Assembly (NCBI GenBank): GCA_049426725.1
Contig: JBMSYN010000009.1
Span: 35,035 to 99,034, forward strand
Source of the DNA: UBA961 sp049426725
GTDB lineage: Bacteria > Bacteroidota > Ignavibacteria > Kapaibacteriales > UBA961
Reading direction: 5' to 3'
DNA: 64,000 nt
Position numbers and translations under genes: made by a program. A model generated the notes under the pieces. That model was not told the origin of the DNA, ran no database searches, and worked only from the letters and a program-made list of their open reading frames with translations. Each line of letters opens with the position of its first letter. The stretch's first letter is position 1. Of this stretch, positions 1 to 8,652 are shown piece after piece.

Positions 1-866
1 TCTTGTATCTCTATATCAATTCCTGTCCCAATATTATAGCAATAGTCATTTGCTTGTGCATCTACATGCTCGAGAAAATGAATCACCGCATTTGCACAAT
101 CCTGAGCATGCAAGAATTCTCGTCTTGCTTTGCCTGTCCCCCATAATGTCAAAGCATTCGGTTTGATTCCAATGCTAGCCAAACAATCATACACATGTTC
201 ATCTGTAGAAAGATTCCAATCATTCGGTATGCCAATGGACAGATCTTTTCGAATGGACACAACATTTCCCTCACTTGCATACTTTGCCAGAAAACATTTT
301 CGTATGATGGCAGGAATGACATGTGAGTTCATGAGATGATAATTATCATTTCTTCCATAGAGATTTGTTGGCATGAGTGACAAGAAATTCGATCCATATT
401 GCACATGATATGCATGGCATAAACCTATTGCAGATATTTTCGCAATTGCATATGCTTCATTGGTTTTTTCCAATGCCCCTGTGAGCAAAGATGTTTCCCT
501 GATTGGTTGCTCAGCTAGTTTTGGATAAATGCATGAAGATCCCAAATTGATGAGTTTCTTTACTCCATGCAAATGAGCTGCATGTATAACATTCAAGGCA
601 ATTGCCATATTGTCATGAATGAATTCTGCAGGGAATGTACTGTTTGCATGTATTCCCCCAACTTTTGCTGCTGCAAGAATTACATATTCCGGTTTCTGAT
701 CATCAAAAAAGTCAAGAACATCTTGCTGATTGCATAAGTCAACTTCCGATTTTGATGCCGTAAGCAAACATGCATAGCCCTGCTCTTGCAAGGAAGCAAG
801 TATCGCACTGCCAACCATTCCATTATGTCCGGCTACATATATGCGTGCATCCTTTGCAACAGTCAT
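1..866 (-). CDS. fcl: GDP-L-fucose synthase (GDP-4-keto-6-deoxymannose epimerase/reductase), 3' end outside window
   Basis: This cytoplasmic SDR-type enzyme makes GDP-L-fucose for surface polysaccharide. The 288 visible residues begin with a Rossmann fold (VAGHNGMVGSAI) and continue with the family signatures GSSCIYPK and TNEAYAIAKI, which hold the catalytic Ser and the Tyr-xxx-Lys pair. The SIRKDLSIG and GTGKARREF regions match the nucleotide-sugar half of the family. The ATG overlaps the stop codon of the upstream gene (863..1474) as ATGA, so the two are translationally coupled. The frame is open to the window edge, and only the last few tens of residues should be missing. The family assignment is firm; the in vivo sugar product is inferred from the family. 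Confidence 0.92.
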   Translation of the reverse strand, partial: MTVAKDARIYVAGHNGMVGSAILASLQEQGYACLLTASKSEVDLCNQQDVLDFFDDQKPEYVILAAAKVGGIHANSTFPAEFIHDNMAIALNVIHAAHLHGVKKLINLGSSCIYPKLAEQPIRETSLLTGALEKTNEAYAIAKISAIGLCHAYHVQYGSNFLSLMPTNLYGRNDNYHLMNSHVIPAIIRKCFLAKYASEGNVVSIRKDLSIGIPNDWNLSTDEHVYDCLASIGIKPNALTLWGTGKARREFLHAQDCANAVIHFLEHVDAQANDYCYNIGTGIDIEIQ

Positions 867-1474
867 TTCTTTTTCAAAGAAAATGATTGGAAAAACTTCT
901 TTGCTTCTGCTTGATCAGTCGCATTTTTATTCGAAGACTGATAAATCAATTGATATACCCTTGGGGGCACATAAATGTTTTCACACTTGAAATATACTGT
1001 TTTACCACCTTCTCCTTTTGCTGAGAAATATGCAATGCGAGAATGATATAAACCCTCACGAACAATTTTCACTTTTCGCTGAATTGTTCCACCAAGATTT
1101 GTAATCAATTGTTGTTGTAATGTATCAAGCAATAATTTGCTGTTTTTTGCCAGTAGAGTATCTTTCTCCTGTATCTTCTTTGCATCGAGTTCATAGAAAG
1201 CAATCATTGATGCACTTTGAGCTCCATTTGATACATAAGCATAGAATTCAGTGGAACCAAATGTTGTAGCTATAGTCGAGGTATCCCCTTTGATTTGTCC
1301 ATGCGATCCAGGAAATTGGATGGAAAAACCCCCTTCCTGATGAATGAATTTCTTTGGCTTGGACACAATTGCTCTTTTTTTGTACACTTTCCGTTTTTTC
1401 CGTGCATGTACATCCACCGGATTTGTGAACAAAAGAGTGGTTCCTAAGACCATAATCAAAAAACGAATCAACAT
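863..1474 (-). CDS. exported basic protein of unknown function
   Basis: 203 residues starting with a hydrophobic signal peptide (MLIRFLIMVLGTTLLF, probable cleavage near VHA-RKK). A very basic stretch follows (RKKRKVYKKR), then a globular domain that starts GGFSIQFPG. That opening resembles short periplasmic PsbP/DUF1795-like proteins, but the resemblance is weak and I do not assign a family. It is the first gene of a two-gene operon and its stop overlaps the fcl start. A TATCTTTG -7-like element lies 25-32 nt upstream of the ATG. An envelope role linked to fucose-containing polysaccharide is possible from context alone. Confidence 0.75.
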   Translation of the reverse strand: MLIRFLIMVLGTTLLFTNPVDVHARKKRKVYKKRAIVSKPKKFIHQEGGFSIQFPGSHGQIKGDTSTIATTFGSTEFYAYVSNGAQSASMIAFYELDAKKIQEKDTLLAKNSKLLLDTLQQQLITNLGGTIQRKVKIVREGLYHSRIAYFSAKGEGGKTVYFKCENIYVPPRVYQLIYQSSNKNATDQAEAKKFFQSFSLKKK

Positions 1475-1498
1475 AACTCAACTCCAAGTGAATATTCG

Positions 1499-1506
1499 CA
1501 AAGATA
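1499..1506 (-). promoter_or_regulatory. candidate Bacteroidota-type -7 element
   Basis: The minus strand reads TATCTTTG, a perfect match to TAnnTTTG, about 25 nt upstream of the ATG at 1474. No TTG is visible 19-21 nt further upstream. Start site inferred near 1492. Confidence 0.35.
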
Positions 1507-1522
1507 CGAATTCAATATGCAA

Positions 1523-2395
1523 TCATCTTGCGGGCTCATCAAGATTCAATACATGTTGTAATGTCGTGACATCTTTCTCAGATATTTGCTTTGATTCCAA
1601 TAATTGAGGGATGATTGCCTTACAAAGGGCAGTATACACTTCATCCATTCCAGGAATTTGCCTAATGGCTTCTCTATTTGCACGGATGGTTTGAATATCA
1701 CAACGAATGAGAGGTCCGGTTAAATGATGCAATACCGACATATGTTCATGCAAAGATGCATGAGCTCTATCCAATGTAGTGGACTGTATTTTGGGCAAAA
1801 ACAATGCTGATGGAATGTCTGCCGCATCAGCCATGGTTGATGTTAAAGCAATCAACATTTGCAATAAATTGGCCGATGCAACAGCAGTTGCATGATAGAG
1901 GGCTTTATTCTCAATTGCCTTTGGAGACAAAACATGCGGAACTCCACGCAATGAATTGATCAAGGCTTTTGCATCTTGGATATCTTCTTCTCTGCATTCA
2001 ATTCCCCATGGGGTATCAGGTAAATCTGCATGTGAAACTATAGTTTGAAATGGATGAATCCCTATACAAGCTATTGAAGAATCATTACCTGAAAGAATAT
2101 CAATACCAAGCGATCCTGAACAATGAATCAAAGCATGACATCCTTTGCCTTCATACATTTCATGGATGATTTTTGCAACTCCTTGAATCTCGGAGTCAGG
2201 AATGGCAAGAATGATGGAACAATCTTTTACGGGAATTTCATCCAATGATGAGAAGATAGGCACATGTACATTCTCTGCTTTTTTTCTAACATGTTCATTC
2301 CTGATCAAAAGCCAAGAGAGCATTCCCTTTTCACACAAAGCATGTGCAAGTGATGCTCCGAGTGAACCATATCCTATGATGCCAATGGACTTCAT
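1523..2395 (-). CDS. DUF2520 / Rossmann-like NADP-binding protein
   Basis: 290 residues. The N-terminal dinucleotide-binding motif is IGIIGYGSLGASLA. The centre carries the family features HCSGSLGIDIL and GIHPFQTI, followed by the DUF2520 C-terminal helical domain (ENKALYHATAVASANLLQML). The fold is related to pyrroline-5-carboxylate reductase and F420-dependent oxidoreductases; the substrate is unknown. It is translationally coupled to cysS: its ATG overlaps the cysS TGA as ATGA at 2392-2395. Confidence 0.85.
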   Translation of the reverse strand: MKSIGIIGYGSLGASLAHALCEKGMLSWLLIRNEHVRKKAENVHVPIFSSLDEIPVKDCSIILAIPDSEIQGVAKIIHEMYEGKGCHALIHCSGSLGIDILSGNDSSIACIGIHPFQTIVSHADLPDTPWGIECREEDIQDAKALINSLRGVPHVLSPKAIENKALYHATAVASANLLQMLIALTSTMADAADIPSALFLPKIQSTTLDRAHASLHEHMSVLHHLTGPLIRCDIQTIRANREAIRQIPGMDEVYTALCKAIIPQLLESKQISEKDVTTLQHVLNLDEPAR

Positions 2396-3852
2396 TCTTC
2401 TTTGTGGATTGAAAATGAATCTTTTGAGTCCTTGATGACATATCCAAGTGCAGATACTTCTTTTCTCAATTCATCGGCAAGAGAAAAATCCTTGTTGACT
2501 TTTGCATTCCATCGTTGTTCAGCAAGTTCCTTCACTTTTTGCGGTATGTCTTCCGCTTGGGGTCTTGGTGAAATTGACCATACACCAACAATTTCATTGA
2601 TTTCATACATCAATTCCAAAAACGAAGGTTTATCACGATGAGAGAGGACTTCTGCAGGAAATTTCTTCATGAAAGCAAACAAAGATTCAATTGCTTTCGG
2701 CATATGCAAATCATCGCATAATGCAGAGAAAAAATCAGTTCTCAATGCATGAAGTTCTTCAGCATGATTGTCATGCCCAGCATTTCCTTCGAAACAAGCA
2801 TAGACATATTCCTGAACTCTTTTTCTGGCTTTGGATGCAGATTCAACACCGAATTCAGTGAAATTAAAAACCGAACCATATTGTGAATTCACCATTGAAA
2901 ATCGTATGTCAAGAGGATCCATTCCTTTTGCCAGTACATCTCGCAATGTATAGAAATTACCAAGTGATTTACTCATCTTCTTGCCTTCCACTTCGAGGAA
3001 TTCATTGTGACACCAGAATTGTGCCGTTTCAGATCCATAGCCGGCTTTGCTTTGGGCAATTTCGTCTTCATGATGCGGGAATCGAAGATCAATTCCACCT
3101 GTATGAATGTCGAATGGAAGACCAAGCAATGCATGCCCCATTGCTGAACATTCAATATGCCAACCGGGTCTGCCTGGAAGGTTCACATCACCCAGCTGAA
3201 AATCCCAAAATGGTTCACCCTCTTTTACAGCTTTCCAAAGCACAAAATCGCTGACATGTTCACGTGAATATTCATCGGCATCAATGCGAACACCTGATTT
3301 GAAATGCTCAACATCAATTGCAAATAATCTTCCATATTCTTCTTTTTCACGCCACTTGGCAACATCAAAATAGATGCTACCTTCCGATTCATAAGCATAG
3401 CCATGCACATGAATATTTCGAATCAACTCTTGCATTTCTTCTATGAAATCGGTGGCACGTGGCATGATTTCAAAATCAGATTCTTTTATCCCGATCAATG
3501 CAAGATCATTTCGAAATTCTTGCTCATAAAATGAGGTCAATAATTTCAAGTTGGACTTTGGATCTTGAGTTTGCACTCCAAATGCCGGATTCCATTTATC
3601 GCTTCCGATTGCGCTGTCACGAATTGTCTTGTCATCTATGTCTGTAATATTCATCACCCATCTTACGCGATAGCCGCACACTATGCGAAGGGTTCTTTGC
3701 AGAATATCCGGGAATAAAAAAGCTTTGAGATTTCCAAGATGGGCATAATCATAAACGGTCGGACCGCAAGAATACATGCGTACTTCTCCATTGTGCAATG
3801 GGTGAAATGGCTCAATGGATTTGGAAAGTGTATTGTATAGTGAAAGTTTCAT
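2392..3852 (-). CDS. cysS: cysteinyl-tRNA synthetase
   Basis: A class I aminoacyl-tRNA synthetase of 486 residues that charges tRNA-Cys. Visible signatures are SCGPTVYDYAHLGN (HIGH equivalent plus a zinc Cys), GWHIECSAMG (zinc Cys), the zinc-site His in FPHHEDE, and KKMSKSLGNFYT (KMSKS loop). The open frame extends upstream to 3900, but those extra 16 codons read through a terminator hairpin and lack family similarity, so I use ATG 3852 (MKLSLYNTL). There is no Shine-Dalgarno sequence, and the asnS terminator ends only 6 nt before this ATG. It is coupled to the downstream DUF2520 gene. Confidence 0.97.
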   Translation of the reverse strand: MKLSLYNTLSKSIEPFHPLHNGEVRMYSCGPTVYDYAHLGNLKAFLFPDILQRTLRIVCGYRVRWVMNITDIDDKTIRDSAIGSDKWNPAFGVQTQDPKSNLKLLTSFYEQEFRNDLALIGIKESDFEIMPRATDFIEEMQELIRNIHVHGYAYESEGSIYFDVAKWREKEEYGRLFAIDVEHFKSGVRIDADEYSREHVSDFVLWKAVKEGEPFWDFQLGDVNLPGRPGWHIECSAMGHALLGLPFDIHTGGIDLRFPHHEDEIAQSKAGYGSETAQFWCHNEFLEVEGKKMSKSLGNFYTLRDVLAKGMDPLDIRFSMVNSQYGSVFNFTEFGVESASKARKRVQEYVYACFEGNAGHDNHAEELHALRTDFFSALCDDLHMPKAIESLFAFMKKFPAEVLSHRDKPSFLELMYEINEIVGVWSISPRPQAEDIPQKVKELAEQRWNAKVNKDFSLADELRKEVSALGYVIKDSKDSFSIHKEE

Positions 3853-3858
3853 ATCGAC

Positions 3859-3882
3859 AAAAAAGGCCGGATGAACCGGCCT
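3859..3882 (-). terminator. intrinsic terminator of asnS, abutting the cysS start
   Basis: Stem AGGCCGG/CCGGCCT (7 bp, 5-nt loop) followed on the minus strand by a T-run. It begins 7 nt after the asnS stop and ends 6 nt before the cysS ATG. Confidence 0.85.
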
Positions 3883-3889
3883 GTAAAAA

Positions 3890-5239
3890 TCAGGGAACAA
3901 TTCTGTATATCATTCTTGGAAATGGTATCACCTCACGAATATGCTCCGCACCGGAAATCCATTTTACCGTTCTTTCAACTCCTAGACCAAATCCTGCATG
4001 CGGAACTGATCCGTATTTTCTCAAATCGAGAAACCATTCGAATGCTTCTCTCGGTAAATCTTCATGCTCAATGCGAGAGAGCAATGCATCAAAATCATCT
4101 TCTCTTTGACTGCCTCCAATGATTTCTCCTGCTCCTTCGGGGGCAAGCATGTCCATTGCAAGTGCCACCTTCGGCTGATCAGGATCGCGCTTCATGTAAA
4201 ATGCTTTTACTTCAGCAGGATATCTATGGATGATACATGGTTTGTCAAATTGCTGCATGATGGCTTCTTCTTGTGGAGCACCAAAATCTTCACCCCATGG
4301 AAAATCTATTTGTATTTCAGAGCCATCGGATTGCTTTTTATTGAGCTTGACATCATGCTTATTCAACCACTCAACTGCTTCGGTATAGCTCATGCGATAA
4401 AATGGACGGCGGATGGCTTCTAATTTGGAGATATCTCTGCCCATTGCAGCTAGTTCTTTCTGACAAGTCTTCAGGACATATTGCACGATATATTCCACGA
4501 GATCTTCGGCCAAATCCATGTCATCATTCAAATCAAAAAATGCCATTTCGGGTTCAACCATCCAAAACTCAGTTAAATGGCGACGAGTTTTTGACTTTTC
4601 AGCACGGAATGTTGGACCAAATGTATATACCTTGCCCAAAGCCATCGCACTTGCTTCGGCATACAATTGTCCGGATTGAGATAAATACGCACTACCCAAA
4701 TCAAAATATTTCGTCTCGAAAAGCGTAGAAGTTCCCTCGCATGCGCTGGGAGTCAGAATTGGCGAATCCATCAGTTTAAAGCCATTACCATCAAAGAAAT
4801 CACGAATTGCCTTTATAACAGCAGCTCTGATGCGCATAATGGCATGCTGACGCGTACTTCTCAGCCATAAATGGCGATGCTGCATCAAGAACTCGGTCCC
4901 ATGTTCTTTTGGTGTTATGGGATAATCTTTTGCTATTTGCCATATTTTTAATGAAAGCACATCCAATTCCACGCCGCTTGGGGCTCTTGATTCGGCTCTT
5001 ACCGTACCGGTAATTGAAACAGAACTTTCTTGGGTGAGTGATTTTGCTTGTTCGAAGATTTCATCACCAATGGTTGGTCTAAAAGCAACGCATTGCACAA
5101 TGCCTGATCCATCCCGCAATTTGATGAAGCATAATTTGCCTTTATCTGTTCTGTCGGAGACCCATCCATTCAGGGTGACTTCATTTCCAATATGATCGGA
5201 TAGATGTTCGATTGCGATATAGGAATGATACTTAGACAT
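3890..5239 (-). CDS. asnS: asparaginyl-tRNA synthetase
   Basis: A class II synthetase of 449 residues. An N-terminal OB-fold anticodon-binding domain (NGWVSDRTDKGKLCFIKLRD) precedes the catalytic core with motif 2 (FRAEKSKTRRHLTEFWMVEP) and motif 3 (GFGLGVERTVKWI). The length and the FRAEKS...HLTEFW pattern fit AsnRS rather than AspRS. A strong terminator follows it, yet cysS begins within 40 nt. No clear promoter was found in the 83 nt between it and the photolyase gene. Confidence 0.97.
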   Translation of the reverse strand: MSKYHSYIAIEHLSDHIGNEVTLNGWVSDRTDKGKLCFIKLRDGSGIVQCVAFRPTIGDEIFEQAKSLTQESSVSITGTVRAESRAPSGVELDVLSLKIWQIAKDYPITPKEHGTEFLMQHRHLWLRSTRQHAIMRIRAAVIKAIRDFFDGNGFKLMDSPILTPSACEGTSTLFETKYFDLGSAYLSQSGQLYAEASAMALGKVYTFGPTFRAEKSKTRRHLTEFWMVEPEMAFFDLNDDMDLAEDLVEYIVQYVLKTCQKELAAMGRDISKLEAIRRPFYRMSYTEAVEWLNKHDVKLNKKQSDGSEIQIDFPWGEDFGAPQEEAIMQQFDKPCIIHRYPAEVKAFYMKRDPDQPKVALAMDMLAPEGAGEIIGGSQREDDFDALLSRIEHEDLPREAFEWFLDLRKYGSVPHAGFGLGVERTVKWISGAEHIREVIPFPRMIYRIVP

Positions 5240-5322
5240 TGTGATTCCAGAAACTTGAGGACTGAATTGAATATCGAATGTAAACTGCTACAAAAAAACA
5301 AAAAAAATGGGAAAAAACCGCA

Positions 5323-6627
5323 TCAATGCTCATTTTCCGACATTTCATCATGAAGCCATAGAGCTTGATATTCGCCTAATGGATCATACATTTCGGCTTG
5401 TTTTTTCGTATTGAACATTCTGTCTTGTCTAGGATCATTGCCAACCCCTGCCACATACATCCAATTCCCCCAATTGCTGGCAACATCATAATCTATCAAT
5501 TGAGATTCAAACCATTCGGCACCAATTCTCCAATCTTGTTTGAGATTATGAATAAAATAACTTGCAACATTTTGTCTTCCACGATTAGACATGAATCCCG
5601 TTAACAATAATTCCTTCATGTTTGCATTCACGAATCTATCGGGAGTTCTTCCGAATCTCCAAGCATCGATTAATGATTGATCATGTTTGATCTCTTGCTT
5701 TTTTCCTCTGATTCCCTCCAACCGAAAACAAGCATCACCATGCTTTTTGAATGTCCATTGAAAGAATTCACGCCACAATAATTCAAATTTCATCCAATAG
5801 GTTGATTCATTTGCTTCATAATTGATTTCATATTCATTGATTGCCTGCAAGATTCTTCTTGCAGACAATGAACCTGTTGCAAGCCATGGAGAAAATTTTG
5901 ATGAATATGCATCACCAATCAATCCATTTCTTGTGGATTTATATGTTGCAATTGCATGTGATTGCTGCGTATAATACTCCAATCTTTTCAATCCCTCAAT
6001 TTCCCCACCAATGGCTCTAAAAGCGGCTCTTGGATCAGTGCTTTTATAATTTACAGCAATTCTCCATTGCGCTTCATGCTCAAAATCCATGATTTTTTTT
6101 GGTAAGCTCGGTAGCATGGTCTCTTCGACAGGATAAATGTCATATCCTTTTGAAGCTTCCATTAATTTTCTAAAATCTGTGAATTTATCCGGGAGTTGTG
6201 CCAATGCAAAAGGAAGTTCTTTTTCTTGATAGAGCGTTCTGCTCTCGAGGCGTTGAATGGGAATCGAGATGGCTGTTTCAATTCTTTTGATGAGTTGTAC
6301 TTCTTCAGATGCTATTGGCTCTTCAACATGTATGCAATCGACATCGAATGTTTGCACAAGTTCCGGCAGGATTTCATCCGGCTTCCCTTTGAGGATGAGC
6401 AAATCACTGCCCCTTGTTTGAAGTGCTGTCCGTAAAGAATCAATTGACTGTTCCAGAAAAGCTTTTCGTAATGACCCCATTCGCGGAAATCCATGAATGG
6501 ATGGACTATCTTGATGTGTATCAAAAATATACACCGGTAGCAGTGTCTCAGAATGCTTCACTGCTTGCAATGATGGCATATCATGGAGCCGCAAATCGGT
6601 CGTAAACCAGTGGATGATTGTTTTCAT
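5323..6627 (-). CDS. DASH-type cryptochrome / deoxyribodipyrimidine photolyase
   Basis: 434 residues from ATG 6627 (MKTIIHWFTTDLRLHD). The upstream in-frame extension to 6771 lacks family similarity and was dropped. The N-terminal photolyase alpha/beta domain (antenna cofactor) is followed by the FAD-binding helical domain. The C-terminal signature NWGNWMYVAGVGNDPRQ and the ending YDPLGEYQALW are typical of Cry-DASH. The family repairs cyclobutane pyrimidine dimers in single-stranded DNA using blue light, and some members have signalling roles. It is divergent from nuoG across a 244-bp gap. Confidence 0.93.
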   Translation of the reverse strand: MKTIIHWFTTDLRLHDMPSLQAVKHSETLLPVYIFDTHQDSPSIHGFPRMGSLRKAFLEQSIDSLRTALQTRGSDLLILKGKPDEILPELVQTFDVDCIHVEEPIASEEVQLIKRIETAISIPIQRLESRTLYQEKELPFALAQLPDKFTDFRKLMEASKGYDIYPVEETMLPSLPKKIMDFEHEAQWRIAVNYKSTDPRAAFRAIGGEIEGLKRLEYYTQQSHAIATYKSTRNGLIGDAYSSKFSPWLATGSLSARRILQAINEYEINYEANESTYWMKFELLWREFFQWTFKKHGDACFRLEGIRGKKQEIKHDQSLIDAWRFGRTPDRFVNANMKELLLTGFMSNRGRQNVASYFIHNLKQDWRIGAEWFESQLIDYDVASNWGNWMYVAGVGNDPRQDRMFNTKKQAEMYDPLGEYQALWLHDEMSENEH

Positions 6628-6871
6628 GGGGGCTTTAACACCACGATTGGAACATTTGTGCCCGGAATATTGATTTATTCCCATTACTGACACCAAAAAT
6701 CGAACCGATGTGGAAGATTTGATGTTTCTTGCTTGGCTAAAAAATTGTAATTTGACCACGATTATGTTCAATACAAGCGATCAGACTTCATTCTATTCGA
6801 TTTTGTTTGACATATCTCCTTAGAGATCAATCTGTTATTTAGACTGAACAATCAAAGACCGTACTCGGAGC
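6628..6871. other. divergent intergenic region, photolyase/nuoG
   Basis: A 244-bp AT-rich gap that must hold promoters for both divergent genes. I see a small inverted repeat ATCTC-CTTA-GAGAT at 6814-6827 and two copies of CCACGATT (6642 and 6753 regions). There is no perfect TAnnTTTG on either strand, so no promoter is called with confidence. Confidence 0.4.
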
Positions 6872-8623
6872 ATGAAATTTATGCCTCAGATAATCATTGA
6901 CGGACAAAGAATAGAAGCTGCACTCGGCCAGACCATTATTGAAGCTGCATTGCATGCAGAAAAAACGATTCCCCATTTCTGCTGGCACCCAGGGCTAAGC
7001 GTTGCCGGGAATTGCAGAATGTGTTTGGTAAATGTTGGATTCCCAAAAAAATCTGCCGATGGTCAACCTGAAATTGATGCAAGCGGAAATGTGGTTGTTC
7101 AATGGGGTCCGAAATTAAGCATTGCATGTGCTACACCTGTTGCAGATGGAATGATCATCGACACAGAAGGACAGCGTACCGAGCATGCACAACATGCCAT
7201 CATGGAATTCTTGCTCATCAATCATCCCCTTGATTGTCCGATCTGCGATGAAGCAGGACAATGCAAATTGCAAGAATATGCATTCAAGCATTCGAATGGT
7301 AAGAGCAGATTCATTGAACAAAAAAATCACAAAGATAAGCGCGTTTCTTTGGGACCAAATGTATTATTCGATGGGGAGCGTTGCATTTCTTGTTCTCGAT
7401 GCATTCGTTTTGCAGATGAAATTGCAAAGCAACCCGCTTTGACATTTGTGCAGCGTGGTGATCATGTTACCATTCAAACATTTCCGGGAATGGAATTCGA
7501 TAGTCCATATTCCATGAATGTAATTGACATTTGCCCTGTTGGAGCACTTACCAGCATTGATTTCCGCTTTCATTCTCGCGTTTGGGAAATGAGTTTCACA
7601 GACTCCATTTGTCCGGGTTGTGCAAGAGGTTGCAATGTAAAATTGGGTGTGCGTGACAATGAATTACAGCGCATTGAACCAAGAACCAATATGCATGTGA
7701 ATGAATATTGGATGTGCGATTCCGGCAGATTGGAAAATTATACCTTCGTTAATGAAGAGCGCATTTCAGAGCCAATGGTCAAAGGTGCGCATAAAGAATG
7801 GAATGAAGCACTTGCTGCATCAGCCGACATCATCAAAGCATATAAGCCATCCGAAATCATGATTTTGGGTTCAGCTACCGGCACAAATGAAGATATCCAT
7901 GCGACTGTGCAATTTGCCCGTGAAACTGTGCAGACACACAATATCGATTTCATTGAGCATCGTGATCCTGCATTCTCTGATGAATTCCTCAAATTGGCAG
8001 ATCGCTCTCCTAATCAGGCTGGTGCCATTGCACTTGGCTTACGTTCAAATGAAGCTGTAACCAAAGAAAATCTCACAGAGCGCATTGCTAAGCATCAAAT
8101 CAAAGTCATCATTGCAATCAATGAAGATGTTTCCGCTTATGCAGCATCTGTTGAGCATGTTATTGCAATCGCAAGCAATCATAATGCAACCACACAATCT
8201 GCTTCAATCGTTCTTCCCGCTTCAACGTATGCTGAAGTTGAAGGAACGTTTACGAATATTGACAATCGCGTACAACTCATTGAGCCTGCCGTTACAACAA
8301 AAGAAAATGAACGCTATATGGGCATGAATATGAGTCGTTGGGATAAATTAGGAGCATTCAATGATCGCTGGACACAAGGCGAGCGACGCAATGCCCGCCC
8401 GACATGGAAAATCATGGCCGGGATATCCGCTGCATGCGGCAATCCAATGTCATTTTCCAATGCAGAAGAAGTATTCAATCACATTGCATTGCATAATCAG
8501 CATTTCAAAGGCATGAGCTATGCACTCTTGGAAGAATATCAAGGCTTGAAACTCGGCAAAGCTTCAGAACCTGAAGCAAAAGCCGTCATATATGAATCAC
8601 ATGTGTTGAAACCACAAGTGTAA
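6872..8623 (+). CDS. nuoG: NADH-quinone oxidoreductase subunit G, short form
   Basis: The Fe-S-rich peripheral-arm subunit of complex I. The 583 residues hold an N-terminal 2Fe-2S domain (CWHPGLSVAGNCRMC and IACATP, cluster N1b), the HPLDCPICDEAGQC motif (His/Cys3, N5), CISCSRC...DICPVGA (N4) and SICPGCARGCNV plus a later Cys in WMCDSG (N7-like). The molybdopterin-oxidoreductase-like tail is much shorter than in the roughly 780-900-residue NuoG/Nqo3 proteins. ATG 6881 is an alternative start, with a GGAG 10 nt before it. It is first of a nuoGHI run, and nuoE/F do not precede it. Confidence 0.93.
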   Translation: MKFMPQIIIDGQRIEAALGQTIIEAALHAEKTIPHFCWHPGLSVAGNCRMCLVNVGFPKKSADGQPEIDASGNVVVQWGPKLSIACATPVADGMIIDTEGQRTEHAQHAIMEFLLINHPLDCPICDEAGQCKLQEYAFKHSNGKSRFIEQKNHKDKRVSLGPNVLFDGERCISCSRCIRFADEIAKQPALTFVQRGDHVTIQTFPGMEFDSPYSMNVIDICPVGALTSIDFRFHSRVWEMSFTDSICPGCARGCNVKLGVRDNELQRIEPRTNMHVNEYWMCDSGRLENYTFVNEERISEPMVKGAHKEWNEALAASADIIKAYKPSEIMILGSATGTNEDIHATVQFARETVQTHNIDFIEHRDPAFSDEFLKLADRSPNQAGAIALGLRSNEAVTKENLTERIAKHQIKVIIAINEDVSAYAASVEHVIAIASNHNATTQSASIVLPASTYAEVEGTFTNIDNRVQLIEPAVTTKENERYMGMNMSRWDKLGAFNDRWTQGERRNARPTWKIMAGISAACGNPMSFSNAEEVFNHIALHNQHFKGMSYALLEEYQGLKLGKASEPEAKAVIYESHVLKPQV

Positions 8624-8652
8624 TGTTGCACTTTTTTAATTGCAGGTAATAG

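Noticed and set aside
2883..3254. 123-codon plus-strand frame
   Set aside because: Shadow of cysS, whose zinc and KMSKS motifs are intact on the opposite strand.
3853..3900. Longer N-terminus for CysS (16 extra codons)
   Set aside because: It translates the asnS terminator hairpin and lacks similarity to the family.
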